From CAJXZP01 sp963974475 (GTDB taxonomy: Bacteria; Bacteroidota; Bacteroidia; Flavobacteriales_G; Salibacteraceae), in NCBI GenBank assembly GCA_963974475.1, contig CAXBCR010000018.1, forward strand, positions 5,844-69,843: 64,000 bases of DNA. Direction: 5' to 3'. Of the stretch, positions 27,501 to 34,965 are shown in pieces; the first letter of the stretch is position 1, and each line of letters opens with the position of its first letter. The position numbers and the translations under genes were made by a program. The notes beneath the pieces are model-generated. The model saw only the letters and a list, made by a program, of their open reading frames with translations, did no database searches and was not told the origin of the DNA.

Positions 27501-28386
27501 AAAACGGATTTTAATTCCAACTCCAGCCGGAGTTCAGATTCCATTAGAAGAATTGGCAGATATTCAGTATGTACGAGGACCTCAAATCATTAAAAGTGAG
27601 GACACCTTTCTTACTTCATATGTCATTTTTGATATGAAAAAAGGAAAGGCGGAAGTAGACGTGGTTGAGGATGCGCAAAAATTAATAAACGAAAAAATTG
27701 AAAATGGAGAGTTTGTATTGCCTGCTGGAGTTACCTATCGTTTTACAGGAAATTATGAATCTCAAATAAGGGCGACCAAAAGGCTAGCCATTGTCATTCC
27801 AATAAGTTTGACACTTATCTTTTTAATTCTGTTTTTTCAATTTAAAACAGTGATTGCATCCAGTATTCACTTTTCTGGTGTATTTGTGGCTTTTGCCGGT
27901 GGATTTATTTTGATATGGTTGTATAACCAACCCTGGTTTTTAGACTTTAATGTGGCAGGAATAAACATGCGTGATTTGTTTCAAATTCATACCATTAATT
28001 TAAGTGTAGCGGTTTGGGTAGGTTTTATTGCCTTATTTGGTATCGCTACCGATGATGGGGTTATTATGGGAACCTATATTCATCAAACTTTTGAGGAAAG
28101 AAACCCACAGACAGTGGCTGAAGTTCGTGCTGCAGTAATTGAAGCGGGTTCCAAACGGGTAAGGCCAGCCATGATGACAGCTGCCGTTGCCATTATTGCT
28201 TTACTTCCAGTATTAACTTCTAGTGGTAAAGGAGCGGATGTGGTTATACCCATGGCAATTCCAACTTTTGGTGGAATGACTATTCAAATTATGACCATGT
28301 TTATTGTACCGATTCTTCAATGTTTTTGGAGAGAAGGAGTAATCAATAAAAAAGAGCGCAAAAAATTGAAAGCGCTAAATAACTAA
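24568..28386 (+). CDS. cusA: CusA/CzcA-type heavy-metal RND efflux pump
   Basis: 1272 residues, about 230 longer than E. coli CusA. It has PVDAIPDIGENQQIVYTEW and the proton-relay helix IAIAIGVMVDIGIVFTENI (about 419-437), the periplasmic block with MLSTGMRAPMGIKVFGPD that aligns with the methionine-bearing CusA loop, and FFQFKTVIASSIHFSGV plus TDDGVIMGTYIHQTFEERNP near the C-terminus. Extra length is an insertion at about 530-660 with two to three added membrane segments, plus a longer periplasmic loop around 770-860. It exports Cu(I)/Ag(I) with the two following genes; next gene starts 10 nt downstream. Confidence 0.92.
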   Translation: MLNKTIKYFLENKLVTFILLIALIMGGIVTAPFNWQLSFMERSPVPVDAIPDIGENQQIVYTEWMGQSPQDIEDQVTYPLTTALLGIPGVKTIRSNSIFGLSSIYIIFEDDIEFYWGRTRILEKLNSLPPGTIPDAVTPALGPDATALGQVFWYTLEGRDKEGNPAGGWDPQELRTIQDFYVRYYLTAATGISEVASIGGYLKEYQIEIDPDAMKAHHVDVGMIMKAVKNSNLDIGAQTLEYNKAEYLVRGLGYIKSLSDLEESVVVQHDKVPIRLKDVAKIQFGPATRRGGLDKGGVDAVGGVAVARYGFNPLEAIDNIKAKIAEVAPGLPSKTLADGTVSRVTIVPFYDRSTLIHETLGTLESSLSHEVLISILVIIVLVLNLRASILISSLLPVGVLITFIVMKMYHVDANIVALSGIAIAIGVMVDIGIVFTENIIRHLEMPENEDVQGKELLRVIYEAVSEVATAIITALATTVVSFVPVFAMQASEGKLFRPLAYTKTFALLASFVIGIMFLPTIAHMLFSIRLDKKKTSRIFNSILIGVGFSFILLYQQWIAVALIAIGINNLLGYKWSEARKEWPNLINIGITVSIVLFFLTEEWMPLGADKSLIVNFLFVFVLVGAILLALQLVVHLYVPILEWSLRNKWKFLILPMITLIFGLLAFIGFKNVFAFMPNFVKSSSAWTSMTTTFPGVGKEFMPALDEGSFLLMPTTMPHSSVAENMEIIGELDQHLNAIPEVDLAVGKWGRANSALDPSPISMYENIINYLPEYMVDENGRRERFQVNDEEAFVLKDGSTYKYGEDPFKKLSYDQLIVDSDGEYLRQWRPKIRKTDDIWREILKHSKFPGLTSAPKLQPIQTRLVMLSTGMRAPMGIKVFGPDLETIEKVGYDLENILKEVPSVEADAVFADRVVGKPYLEIKLNREAMGRYGISVKDLQTQLSVAIGGKQLTTTVEGRERFPVRVRYAREYRDNPDDLKRILIPTPAGVQIPLEELADIQYVRGPQIIKSEDTFLTSYVIFDMKKGKAEVDVVEDAQKLINEKIENGEFVLPAGVTYRFTGNYESQIRATKRLAIVIPISLTLIFLILFFQFKTVIASSIHFSGVFVAFAGGFILIWLYNQPWFLDFNVAGINMRDLFQIHTINLSVAVWVGFIALFGIATDDGVIMGTYIHQTFEERNPQTVAEVRAAVIEAGSKRVRPAMMTAAVAIIALLPVLTSSGKGADVVIPMAIPTFGGMTIQIMTMFIVPILQCFWREGVINKKERKKLKALNN

Positions 28387-28396
28387 TCGGACAATT

Positions 28397-29638
28397 ATGA
28401 AAGACATAAAAATATATTTAAGTCTCTTTATTCTGCTGCTTGCACAGCTTGTGCAGGCTCAGAATGAGCTTAATGGTTACTTGCAATTAGCGGCCAAAAA
28501 TAATCCAGGCCTGAAGGCAAAGTTTAGTGAGTATATGGCAGCAATGGAAGTAGTGCCGCAAGTATCCTCCTTACCAGACCCCACCGTGGCTTTTGGGTAT
28601 TTTGTTCAAACTCCCGAAACTCGCGTGGGACCGCAAAACTGGAATGTTTCATTAACACAACAATTTCCATGGTTTGGGTTGTTGAAAACGCAAGGTGATG
28701 CGGCAACAAATTTTGCAAAAGCAAAATATGAGGTGTTTGAAAATGAAAAATCCAATTTGTTTTTTGAAGTAAAAACAACGTATTATGATTTTTACTTTAT
28801 TGATAAAGCTATTTCCATTACACGAGATAATCTGGCCATTCTTCAAACATTTAAGAATATTTCGTTGGTGAAAATTGAAGCTGGAAAATCAACTATTGCC
28901 GATGAACTCAGAGTAGAGATGGAAATTAACGAATTGGAAAATCAGTTAATGTTGTTTCTCGACCAAAAGAGTTCTTTGCAAGTAACTTTCAATAATTTGA
29001 TAAACCAAAAAGTTCAATTAATGGCTCCAGTTGATTTACCGGAGGAGGAAATGCCTTTTGAAAAGCAAATGACTTTGGATAGTATTTTATTCGCAAATCA
29101 CACGCTAAAAAGTATTGACTTTAAAATGAATGCTTTTGTGGATAAAGAAGTCGTGGCTAAAAAAATGGGAATGCCCAATTTTGGAATTGGAGTTGGCTAC
29201 ACTTCGGTTGGAAATAGTTCTAATCCAGCTTTGTCGAGTGCGGAAAACGGAAAGGATATTTTGTTGCTTCCAATGGTTTCTGTAAGTATACCGTTGTATC
29301 GCAAAAAGTACTCTGCTATGATTCGTGAAGCGCAGTATCAACAGGAAACGCAGGTGAACCTAAAGGATGAGGTGAAAAATAAATTGACTACCGTTTACGA
29401 TAATATCACCACCAATTTTAAGGATGCGGACAGACGTGTTGACTTAAACGTTAAACAAAGCGAATTAGCCAAAAAGGCCTTAAATATTTTAATGGTTTCC
29501 TACGCTACGGACGCTAAAGATTTTGATGAAGTATTACGCATGGAAAGACAATTGTTAAAATATCAATTGGAAATTGAAAAAGCGGTAACAGACAAAAACG
29601 CGGCTGTTGCTTTTACATATTATTTATTAGGTAAGTAA
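28397..29638 (+). CDS. TolC/CusC-type outer membrane efflux protein
   Basis: 413 residues with signal peptide ending QAQN. The start of the mature part, LAAKNNPGLKAKFSEYMAAME then VPQVSSLPDPTVAFGYFVQTPETRVGPQ, is the usual first helix and strand of metal-efflux TolC proteins. The second repeat has LLLPMVSVSIPLYRKKYSAM and long helices to the end. It is the outer membrane channel for the CusA/B pump, lying 10 nt after cusA and 11 nt before the adaptor. Confidence 0.9.
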   Translation: MKDIKIYLSLFILLLAQLVQAQNELNGYLQLAAKNNPGLKAKFSEYMAAMEVVPQVSSLPDPTVAFGYFVQTPETRVGPQNWNVSLTQQFPWFGLLKTQGDAATNFAKAKYEVFENEKSNLFFEVKTTYYDFYFIDKAISITRDNLAILQTFKNISLVKIEAGKSTIADELRVEMEINELENQLMLFLDQKSSLQVTFNNLINQKVQLMAPVDLPEEEMPFEKQMTLDSILFANHTLKSIDFKMNAFVDKEVVAKKMGMPNFGIGVGYTSVGNSSNPALSSAENGKDILLLPMVSVSIPLYRKKYSAMIREAQYQQETQVNLKDEVKNKLTTVYDNITTNFKDADRRVDLNVKQSELAKKALNILMVSYATDAKDFDEVLRMERQLLKYQLEIEKAVTDKNAAVAFTYYLLGK

Positions 29639-29649
29639 AAAATAGAAAG

Positions 29650-31470
29650 ATGAAAAATATTCTTAAAAATAAATGGGTTATCCTAAGCCTCGTTTTAGTG
29701 GTAGGGATTTTTATTGGTAAAATAATCAGCCCGTCAGCAGTGGTTGAGGTAGCAGATGTTGCCCATGAACATGACGCATCTGAAGGCCAGATATGGACGT
29801 GTGCGATGCACCCTCAAATTAGAATGAATGAACCTGGTTCTTGCCCTATTTGTGGGATGGAGCTAATTCCGGCTAATGATAATCAGCAAGAGGAATCAGA
29901 CCCCAACGAGGTAAGCATGACTGAACAATCCATGAAATTGGCCGACATCCAAACCATGGTAGTTCAAAAATCGAAGCCTGAAAAGGAAATTAGATTATTG
30001 GGTAGGGTAAAACCAGATGAGGGCAAATTATACACCCAGGCCATTCATATACCTGGTAGAATTGAACAATTGTATATTAATTTCACTGGAGAAAGAATTG
30101 TAAAAGGACAGAAATTAGCACGGCTGTATTCTCCAGAATTAATTACGGCTCAAAAAGAGTTGTTTGAATCCATCAAATCCAAAGAGACTTACCCGGAATT
30201 ATACCGGGCTTCCATCAACAAATTAAAACTTTGGAAATTAACCGATCAACAAATCACAAAAATTGAAAATGGCGGTGAAGTAATTGAAGAAATAGACATT
30301 TTATCCGATTTTACGGGAGTAGTTTTAAAACGAATGGTAGAAGTGGGAGACCATGTAAAAGAAGGAGCTGATTTATTGATGGTTTCGGATTTGTCATCTG
30401 TTTGGCTCATGTTTGAAGCCTATGAAACGGATTTGCCATGGTTGCACCAAGGAGATAAAATTGAATTTACGATTCAGGGAACAGCGAATAAATTTTATAA
30501 AGGAACCTTAAATTATATAGATCCTTTTGTAGATGCACAATCACGCATAGCGCAAGTACGTGTAAACACTCCAAATGCAAATGGGAAATTACTTCCAGAA
30601 ATGTATGCCACAGGAATAGTTAAAGCAGATTTAAAAGGGTTCGAAAATGCTATCATGGTGCCAAAATCTGCCGTTTTATGGACTGGAAAACGAGCGGTGG
30701 TTTACGTAAAGGTTCCTAATAGAAAAATGACTTCATTCTTGTATCGGGAAGTAATTCTCGGTGAAGATGTGGGTGATAATTATATTATTACCAATGGATT
30801 GGAAGTGGGAGAAACAATTGCTATAAACGGTGTGTTTAGAATTGATGCATCCGCCCAATTAAGTTCAAAAAAGAGTATGATGAATCCTTCCGGAGGTAAA
30901 TCATCCACCGGTGGAATGGCTGGAATGGATATGGGTGGCGATAAAAAGGAAATGGCTCCAAAAGACATGTCAAAAATGGACATGAAAAAAGAAGTGATGA
31001 TTGATGCATCCAAAATCCCAGCTGATTTTAAAAATCAAATAGGTCAGGTAGTTGAAAAATACCTATTGCTAAAAGACAAACTAGTGGTGGACAATTCGGA
31101 TATAAAATCGGAAGGAAAAGAAATGATTACGGTTTTGCAAAATGTGGATATGAGTTTAATTCTGGGCGATGCACATAATGTTTGGATGGGTGCATTGAAA
31201 ATTATGAAGCGAGATTTAACCCTTTTAGATAAAGCGGTAAGCATCGATGAACAAAGAGCATTATTTTCTTCTATCAGTGATGAATTAAAACGAACCGTTG
31301 AAAAATTGGGGGTATCCATGAACAATGAAAAACCAGTGTATATAGATTTTTGTCCAATGGCCAACGACAACAAAGGTGGGTTTTGGTTAAGTACGGATAA
31401 AGAAATAAAAAATCCATATTTAGGTAAAAAAATGCCGAAATGCGGAGAGATAAAAAATACCATAAATTAG
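29650..31470 (+). CDS. cusB: CusB-type RND adaptor with heavy-metal-binding and DUF3347 domains
   Basis: 606 residues. After an N-terminal membrane anchor (VILSLVLVVGIFIGKIIS), residues 48-75 are a heavy-metal-binding module WTCAMHPQIRMNEPGSCPIC followed by GMELIP. The adaptor core is residues 95-410 (PGRIEQLYINFTGERIVKGQ, DLSSVWLMFEAYETDL, NGLEVGETIAINGVFRIDA). A Met/Gly/Lys-rich linker (GMAGMDMGGDKKEMAPKD) follows, then a DUF3347 domain (about 455-590, ending with FCPMANDNKGGFWLS). The linker and added modules fit Cu(I) handling. It closes the cus operon. Confidence 0.92.
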   Translation: MKNILKNKWVILSLVLVVGIFIGKIISPSAVVEVADVAHEHDASEGQIWTCAMHPQIRMNEPGSCPICGMELIPANDNQQEESDPNEVSMTEQSMKLADIQTMVVQKSKPEKEIRLLGRVKPDEGKLYTQAIHIPGRIEQLYINFTGERIVKGQKLARLYSPELITAQKELFESIKSKETYPELYRASINKLKLWKLTDQQITKIENGGEVIEEIDILSDFTGVVLKRMVEVGDHVKEGADLLMVSDLSSVWLMFEAYETDLPWLHQGDKIEFTIQGTANKFYKGTLNYIDPFVDAQSRIAQVRVNTPNANGKLLPEMYATGIVKADLKGFENAIMVPKSAVLWTGKRAVVYVKVPNRKMTSFLYREVILGEDVGDNYIITNGLEVGETIAINGVFRIDASAQLSSKKSMMNPSGGKSSTGGMAGMDMGGDKKEMAPKDMSKMDMKKEVMIDASKIPADFKNQIGQVVEKYLLLKDKLVVDNSDIKSEGKEMITVLQNVDMSLILGDAHNVWMGALKIMKRDLTLLDKAVSIDEQRALFSSISDELKRTVEKLGVSMNNEKPVYIDFCPMANDNKGGFWLSTDKEIKNPYLGKKMPKCGEIKNTIN

Positions 31471-31604
31471 GTTGAAATGTGAATCGTTTTAGAATCTATT
31501 ATAGTACTCAATATGTTGATAATGTTATTATTGAGTGATTTGAATGGAGCGAATAAACGATGTGAAAATCGTTAAAAAAGTTTTTTTTTGATTTGGACTT
31601 TTTT

Positions 31605-31675
31605 GTAAAGTGAGTTTAAAACTGGAATTTGATTTTTTGTTTGAGATACTCAATTTTTTTCCAGTCTCACTTTAC
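31605..31675 (+). repeat. Hairpin 1 with conserved loop
   Basis: Outer stem GTAAAGTGAG (31605-31614) pairs with CTCACTTTAC (31666-31675); inner stem ACTGGAA pairs with TTCCAGT (ends 31665). The apical part contains TTTTTTGTTTGAGATACTC (about 31634-31652), which is repeated in the loop of hairpin 2. Confidence 0.7.
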
Positions 31676-31767
31676 AATTATGTTCTGTTGTTAAAAATCA
31701 AAATTAATGGGAATAAAAAAAATAAACGGAAGGGGTAAAGTGCTTGAAGTTTATAAGAGGTAGAGTC

Positions 31768-31804
31768 AGGAAGAGTTTTTTGTTTGAGATACTCTACTCT
31801 TCCT
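31768..31804 (+). repeat. Hairpin 2 with the same loop
   Basis: Stem AGGAAGAGT (31768-31776) pairs with ACTCTTCCT (31796-31804). The loop repeats TTTTTTGTTTGAGATACTC of hairpin 1, while the stem sequence is entirely different. It lies about 55 nt upstream of the YceI-like gene. Confidence 0.7.
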
Positions 31805-31858
31805 TAGTTCGCTCTATTTGCACAAATATAGTAGAGAATTAATTTAAAATACAGAATT

Positions 31859-32395
31859 ATGAAAAATAATAGAAATATGTTTTTGATTTTGACAATGTTA
31901 ATGGTTTCCATAAGCGTTCAAGCTCAAAACATTTATAGCACGCAAAATGGCATGATGGAAATGGATTTTGCAAACGATACCTATAGATCTAAAGATTTAA
32001 TGATGTTGTTAGACTATGACGCGGCTACTTATAAGTTAGAAATTGACTTGACGACTCTTACCAATTCTGAAGGTAAAAATTTCAGTGAATTTGTGAAAAT
32101 TCCTAATAAAAAACTCGTGATTGAAGGGAAATTGGGAGTGGAATTTATTAATACTACAAACCATCCTCCACAGAGTTTTAATTTGGAAGGAATAGTTGTC
32201 TCTTCTAATAATGAGGTTCGTGGAACCGGGAAATTGGAACATCTTTCCAATCGTGGCACCTTTTCATGCATATTAACAATTCGTATAAAAATCGGATTGG
32301 ATGATTTGGGTTTTGAATCGACTGATGTGAATAAAGAAGAGCGAATTAGCATCAAAATAGTTCAAGTGGTATTAAATAGAATTGAAGACCAATAA
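31859..32395 (+). CDS. YceI-like exported protein
   Basis: 178 residues with signal peptide MKNNRNMFLILTMLMVSISVQAQ. Strand pattern resembles YceI: YKLEIDLTTLTNSEG, FVKIPNKKLVIEGKLGVEFI, PPQSFNLEGIV, GTGKLEHLSNRGTFSC and ISIKIVQVVLNRIE. Similarity to YceI is weaker than for the other two YceI proteins here. It sits between the cus operon and the copper ATPase gene (23 nt before it) and probably shares the ATPase transcript. Confidence 0.7.
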   Translation: MKNNRNMFLILTMLMVSISVQAQNIYSTQNGMMEMDFANDTYRSKDLMMLLDYDAATYKLEIDLTTLTNSEGKNFSEFVKIPNKKLVIEGKLGVEFINTTNHPPQSFNLEGIVVSSNNEVRGTGKLEHLSNRGTFSCILTIRIKIGLDDLGFESTDVNKEERISIKIVQVVLNRIEDQ

Positions 32396-32417
32396 GGTTT
32401 AATTAATAGCTAATAAC

Positions 32418-34913
32418 ATGAATATGACACATACGTATAAAATTGTAGGAATGACCTGTGTGGGCTGCCAAACCTCTGTGGAAAGTTTGTTGTCGAGTAT
32501 AAATGGGGTTTCTAAAGTTACCGTTGATTTAAAAAAATCGGAAGCGGTAATTGAAATGAATCGCCATATTGAGTTAGCGGAATTTCAACAAGAAATGTTA
32601 AAGGGTGGTTTGCACTATACCATTGAACTTCCTGATTCCTATTCAAATGAACATTCACATGAAGTAAAATTTTCTCCCTTAGCGAAAGGCAACGGAATTT
32701 TCTACTGTCCCATGCATTGTGAAGGAGATAAAGTATATCATGAAGCAGGAAACTGTCCGGTATGCGGAATGGACCTAGTGGAGCAGCCTAGTTTGAAAAT
32801 TGAAGCGCAATATACGTGCTCCATGCATCCCGAAATAATTAAGAATGAGCCCGGTGCGTGCCCTATTTGTGGGATGGACTTAATTCCATTGCAAGCAGAT
32901 GAGGGAGCCGAAAACAAGTTATATAACCAGCTTAAACGTAAAATGATAATGGCTACGGCATTTGCCTTACCCGTTTTTATCATTTCTATGAGCGATTTAA
33001 TTCCTGGAAATCCTTTACTAAAAATATTAAGTCAGGGACAATGGAATTGGGTTCAACTAGCGCTTACCATTCCGGTAATGTATGCCACTTGGATGTTTTT
33101 TGAACGTGCATGGAAGTCTATTATTACGTGGAACTTAAACATGTTTACTTTGGTAGGGATTGGAACTGGAGTCGCTTTTGTTTTTAGCATAGCGGGTTTA
33201 TTATTTCCAGAAATTTTTCCAAGTGCTTTTAAGACTGAAGAGGGCACGGTAATGCTTTATTTTGAGGCAACCTCCGTCATTTTAACATTAGTATTGTTAG
33301 GGCAACTCTTGGAAGCTAGAGCGCATAGTCAAACCAGTGGAGCCATTAAAGAATTATTAAAAATGGCTCCTTCAGAAGCTACCTTGGTAGAAAATGGAGA
33401 AGACAAATTAGTATCTATTCATATTATTAAAGTAGGTGATTTGCTTCGGGTTAAACCAGGAGAAAAGGTGCCCGTAGATGGGAAGATTAAAGAAGGTTCA
33501 TCTACCATTGATGAATCCATGATTACTGGGGAGCCAGTGCCTGTCAATAAAAACCCGGATGACAAAGTAAGTTCTGGAACCATAAACGGCACGCGTTCTT
33601 TTGTGATGGAGGCCGAAAAGGTTGGCTCTGATACCCTTCTTTCTCAAATTATTCAAATGGTGAACGATGCAAGTCGTTCACGTGCTCCTATTCAGAACTT
33701 AGCCGACACGGTTTCTAAGTATTTTGTGCCTTTCGTATTGATGGTATCTGTAATCACTTTTGGAATTTGGGCCATTTACGGTCCAGAACCCAAAATGGTT
33801 TTTGGTTTTGTGAATGCCATTGCGGTACTCATAATTGCGTGTCCATGTGCATTGGGTTTAGCTACTCCAATGTCGGTAATGGTAGGCGTGGGCAAAGGTG
33901 CGCAATCAGGAGTTTTAATAAAAAATGCCGAAGCCTTAGAACACATGAATAAGGTAAATGTTTTGATTACCGATAAAACCGGTACCATTACAGAAGGCAA
34001 ACCATCCGTAGAGCAAGTGTATGCAATAGCTGGAGTGGATGGTGCTCAATTAACCCAAAAAATTGGGAGCATTAATAAATTAAGTGAACATCCTTTAGCC
34101 GAAGCGGTAGTAGATTATGCGAAAAAAGAAAAAGCAGAATTCCTTGAGGTAACCGATTTTGAAGCCGTTGCCGGAAAAGGGGTTGTGGGAATGGTAGCCA
34201 ATGAAAAAGTAGCTGTAGGAAACGATAAATTACTCGTTCAGTTTAAAATTGAAATCCCGAAAGAGTTGGCAGCCTCCGTATTAGAAAATCAAAAACTGGG
34301 TAAAACGGTTTCCTTTATCGCTATAAATGGCGTAGCTGTAGGTTTTGTCGCTATTTCTGACGCCATTAAAACTAGTAGTAAAACTGCCATTGCGCAGTTA
34401 ATTAAAAGCGGAGTAGAGGTAATAATGATGACGGGCGACAATATCAACACTGCCAAGGCGGTTGCGGATGAGTTAAATTTAACCGATTTTCAAGCAGGCT
34501 GTTTACCGGAAGACAAACTCAATAGAATAAAAAAATTACAAGCCGAAGGTAAAATTGTTGCCATGGCTGGCGATGGAATAAATGATTCTCCCGCTTTAGC
34601 GCAAGCCAATGTAGGAATTGCGATGGGCACAGGAACAGATATCGCTATAGAAAGTTCGGAAATCACGTTAGTAAAAGGAGATTTATCCGGCATTGTGAAA
34701 GCAAAAAACTTGAGTCACGCGGTGATGAAAAATATCAAACAAAATTTATTTTTCTCCTTCATTTATAACACACTTGGGGTTCCAGTGGCAGCAGGAATTT
34801 TATTCCCGTTTTTCGGAGTTCTATTATCACCCATGATTGCTGCTACGGCTATGAGCTTTAGTTCAGTTTCGGTAATTGTAAACTCATTACGACTTAAAAG
34901 CGCCAAAATTTAA
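32418..34913 (+). CDS. copA: Copper/silver-translocating P1B-type ATPase with HMA and two extra metal-binding modules
   Basis: 831 residues. Residues 3-68 are an HMA domain with GMTCVGC (Cys14, Cys17). Two short metal-binding modules follow: FYCPMHCEGDKVYHEAGNCP then VCGMDL, and YTCSMHPEIIKNEPGACPIC then GMDLIP. The ATPase core has MITGEPVPV, the ion-binding IIACPCALGLATPMS (about 475), phosphorylation motif DKTGTITEG (Asp about 518), SEHPLAEAVV, MTGDN and GDGINDSPALAQA. It exports Cu(I) or Ag(I) from the cytoplasm. CPC rather than CPH or SPC supports copper/silver. Confidence 0.95.
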   Translation: MNMTHTYKIVGMTCVGCQTSVESLLSSINGVSKVTVDLKKSEAVIEMNRHIELAEFQQEMLKGGLHYTIELPDSYSNEHSHEVKFSPLAKGNGIFYCPMHCEGDKVYHEAGNCPVCGMDLVEQPSLKIEAQYTCSMHPEIIKNEPGACPICGMDLIPLQADEGAENKLYNQLKRKMIMATAFALPVFIISMSDLIPGNPLLKILSQGQWNWVQLALTIPVMYATWMFFERAWKSIITWNLNMFTLVGIGTGVAFVFSIAGLLFPEIFPSAFKTEEGTVMLYFEATSVILTLVLLGQLLEARAHSQTSGAIKELLKMAPSEATLVENGEDKLVSIHIIKVGDLLRVKPGEKVPVDGKIKEGSSTIDESMITGEPVPVNKNPDDKVSSGTINGTRSFVMEAEKVGSDTLLSQIIQMVNDASRSRAPIQNLADTVSKYFVPFVLMVSVITFGIWAIYGPEPKMVFGFVNAIAVLIIACPCALGLATPMSVMVGVGKGAQSGVLIKNAEALEHMNKVNVLITDKTGTITEGKPSVEQVYAIAGVDGAQLTQKIGSINKLSEHPLAEAVVDYAKKEKAEFLEVTDFEAVAGKGVVGMVANEKVAVGNDKLLVQFKIEIPKELAASVLENQKLGKTVSFIAINGVAVGFVAISDAIKTSSKTAIAQLIKSGVEVIMMTGDNINTAKAVADELNLTDFQAGCLPEDKLNRIKKLQAEGKIVAMAGDGINDSPALAQANVGIAMGTGTDIAIESSEITLVKGDLSGIVKAKNLSHAVMKNIKQNLFFSFIYNTLGVPVAAGILFPFFGVLLSPMIAATAMSFSSVSVIVNSLRLKSAKI

Positions 34914-34965
34914 TGAGAATAATGAAAAATATTACGCGCAATTTCACCCATGAAAAATTAAAATT

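Larger units (their letters stand above)
31471..31858. other. Gene-free 388-bp region with hairpins
   Basis: No coding region. It contains a hairpin ACTCAATA/TATTGAGT (31508-31535), a weak terminator-like stem AACGAT/ATCGTT followed by A and T runs (31556-31590), and two larger hairpins that share the same loop sequence (listed separately). A TCTATTTG sequence near 31813, close to TAnnTTTG, may be the -7 box of the following gene. Confidence 0.6.
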
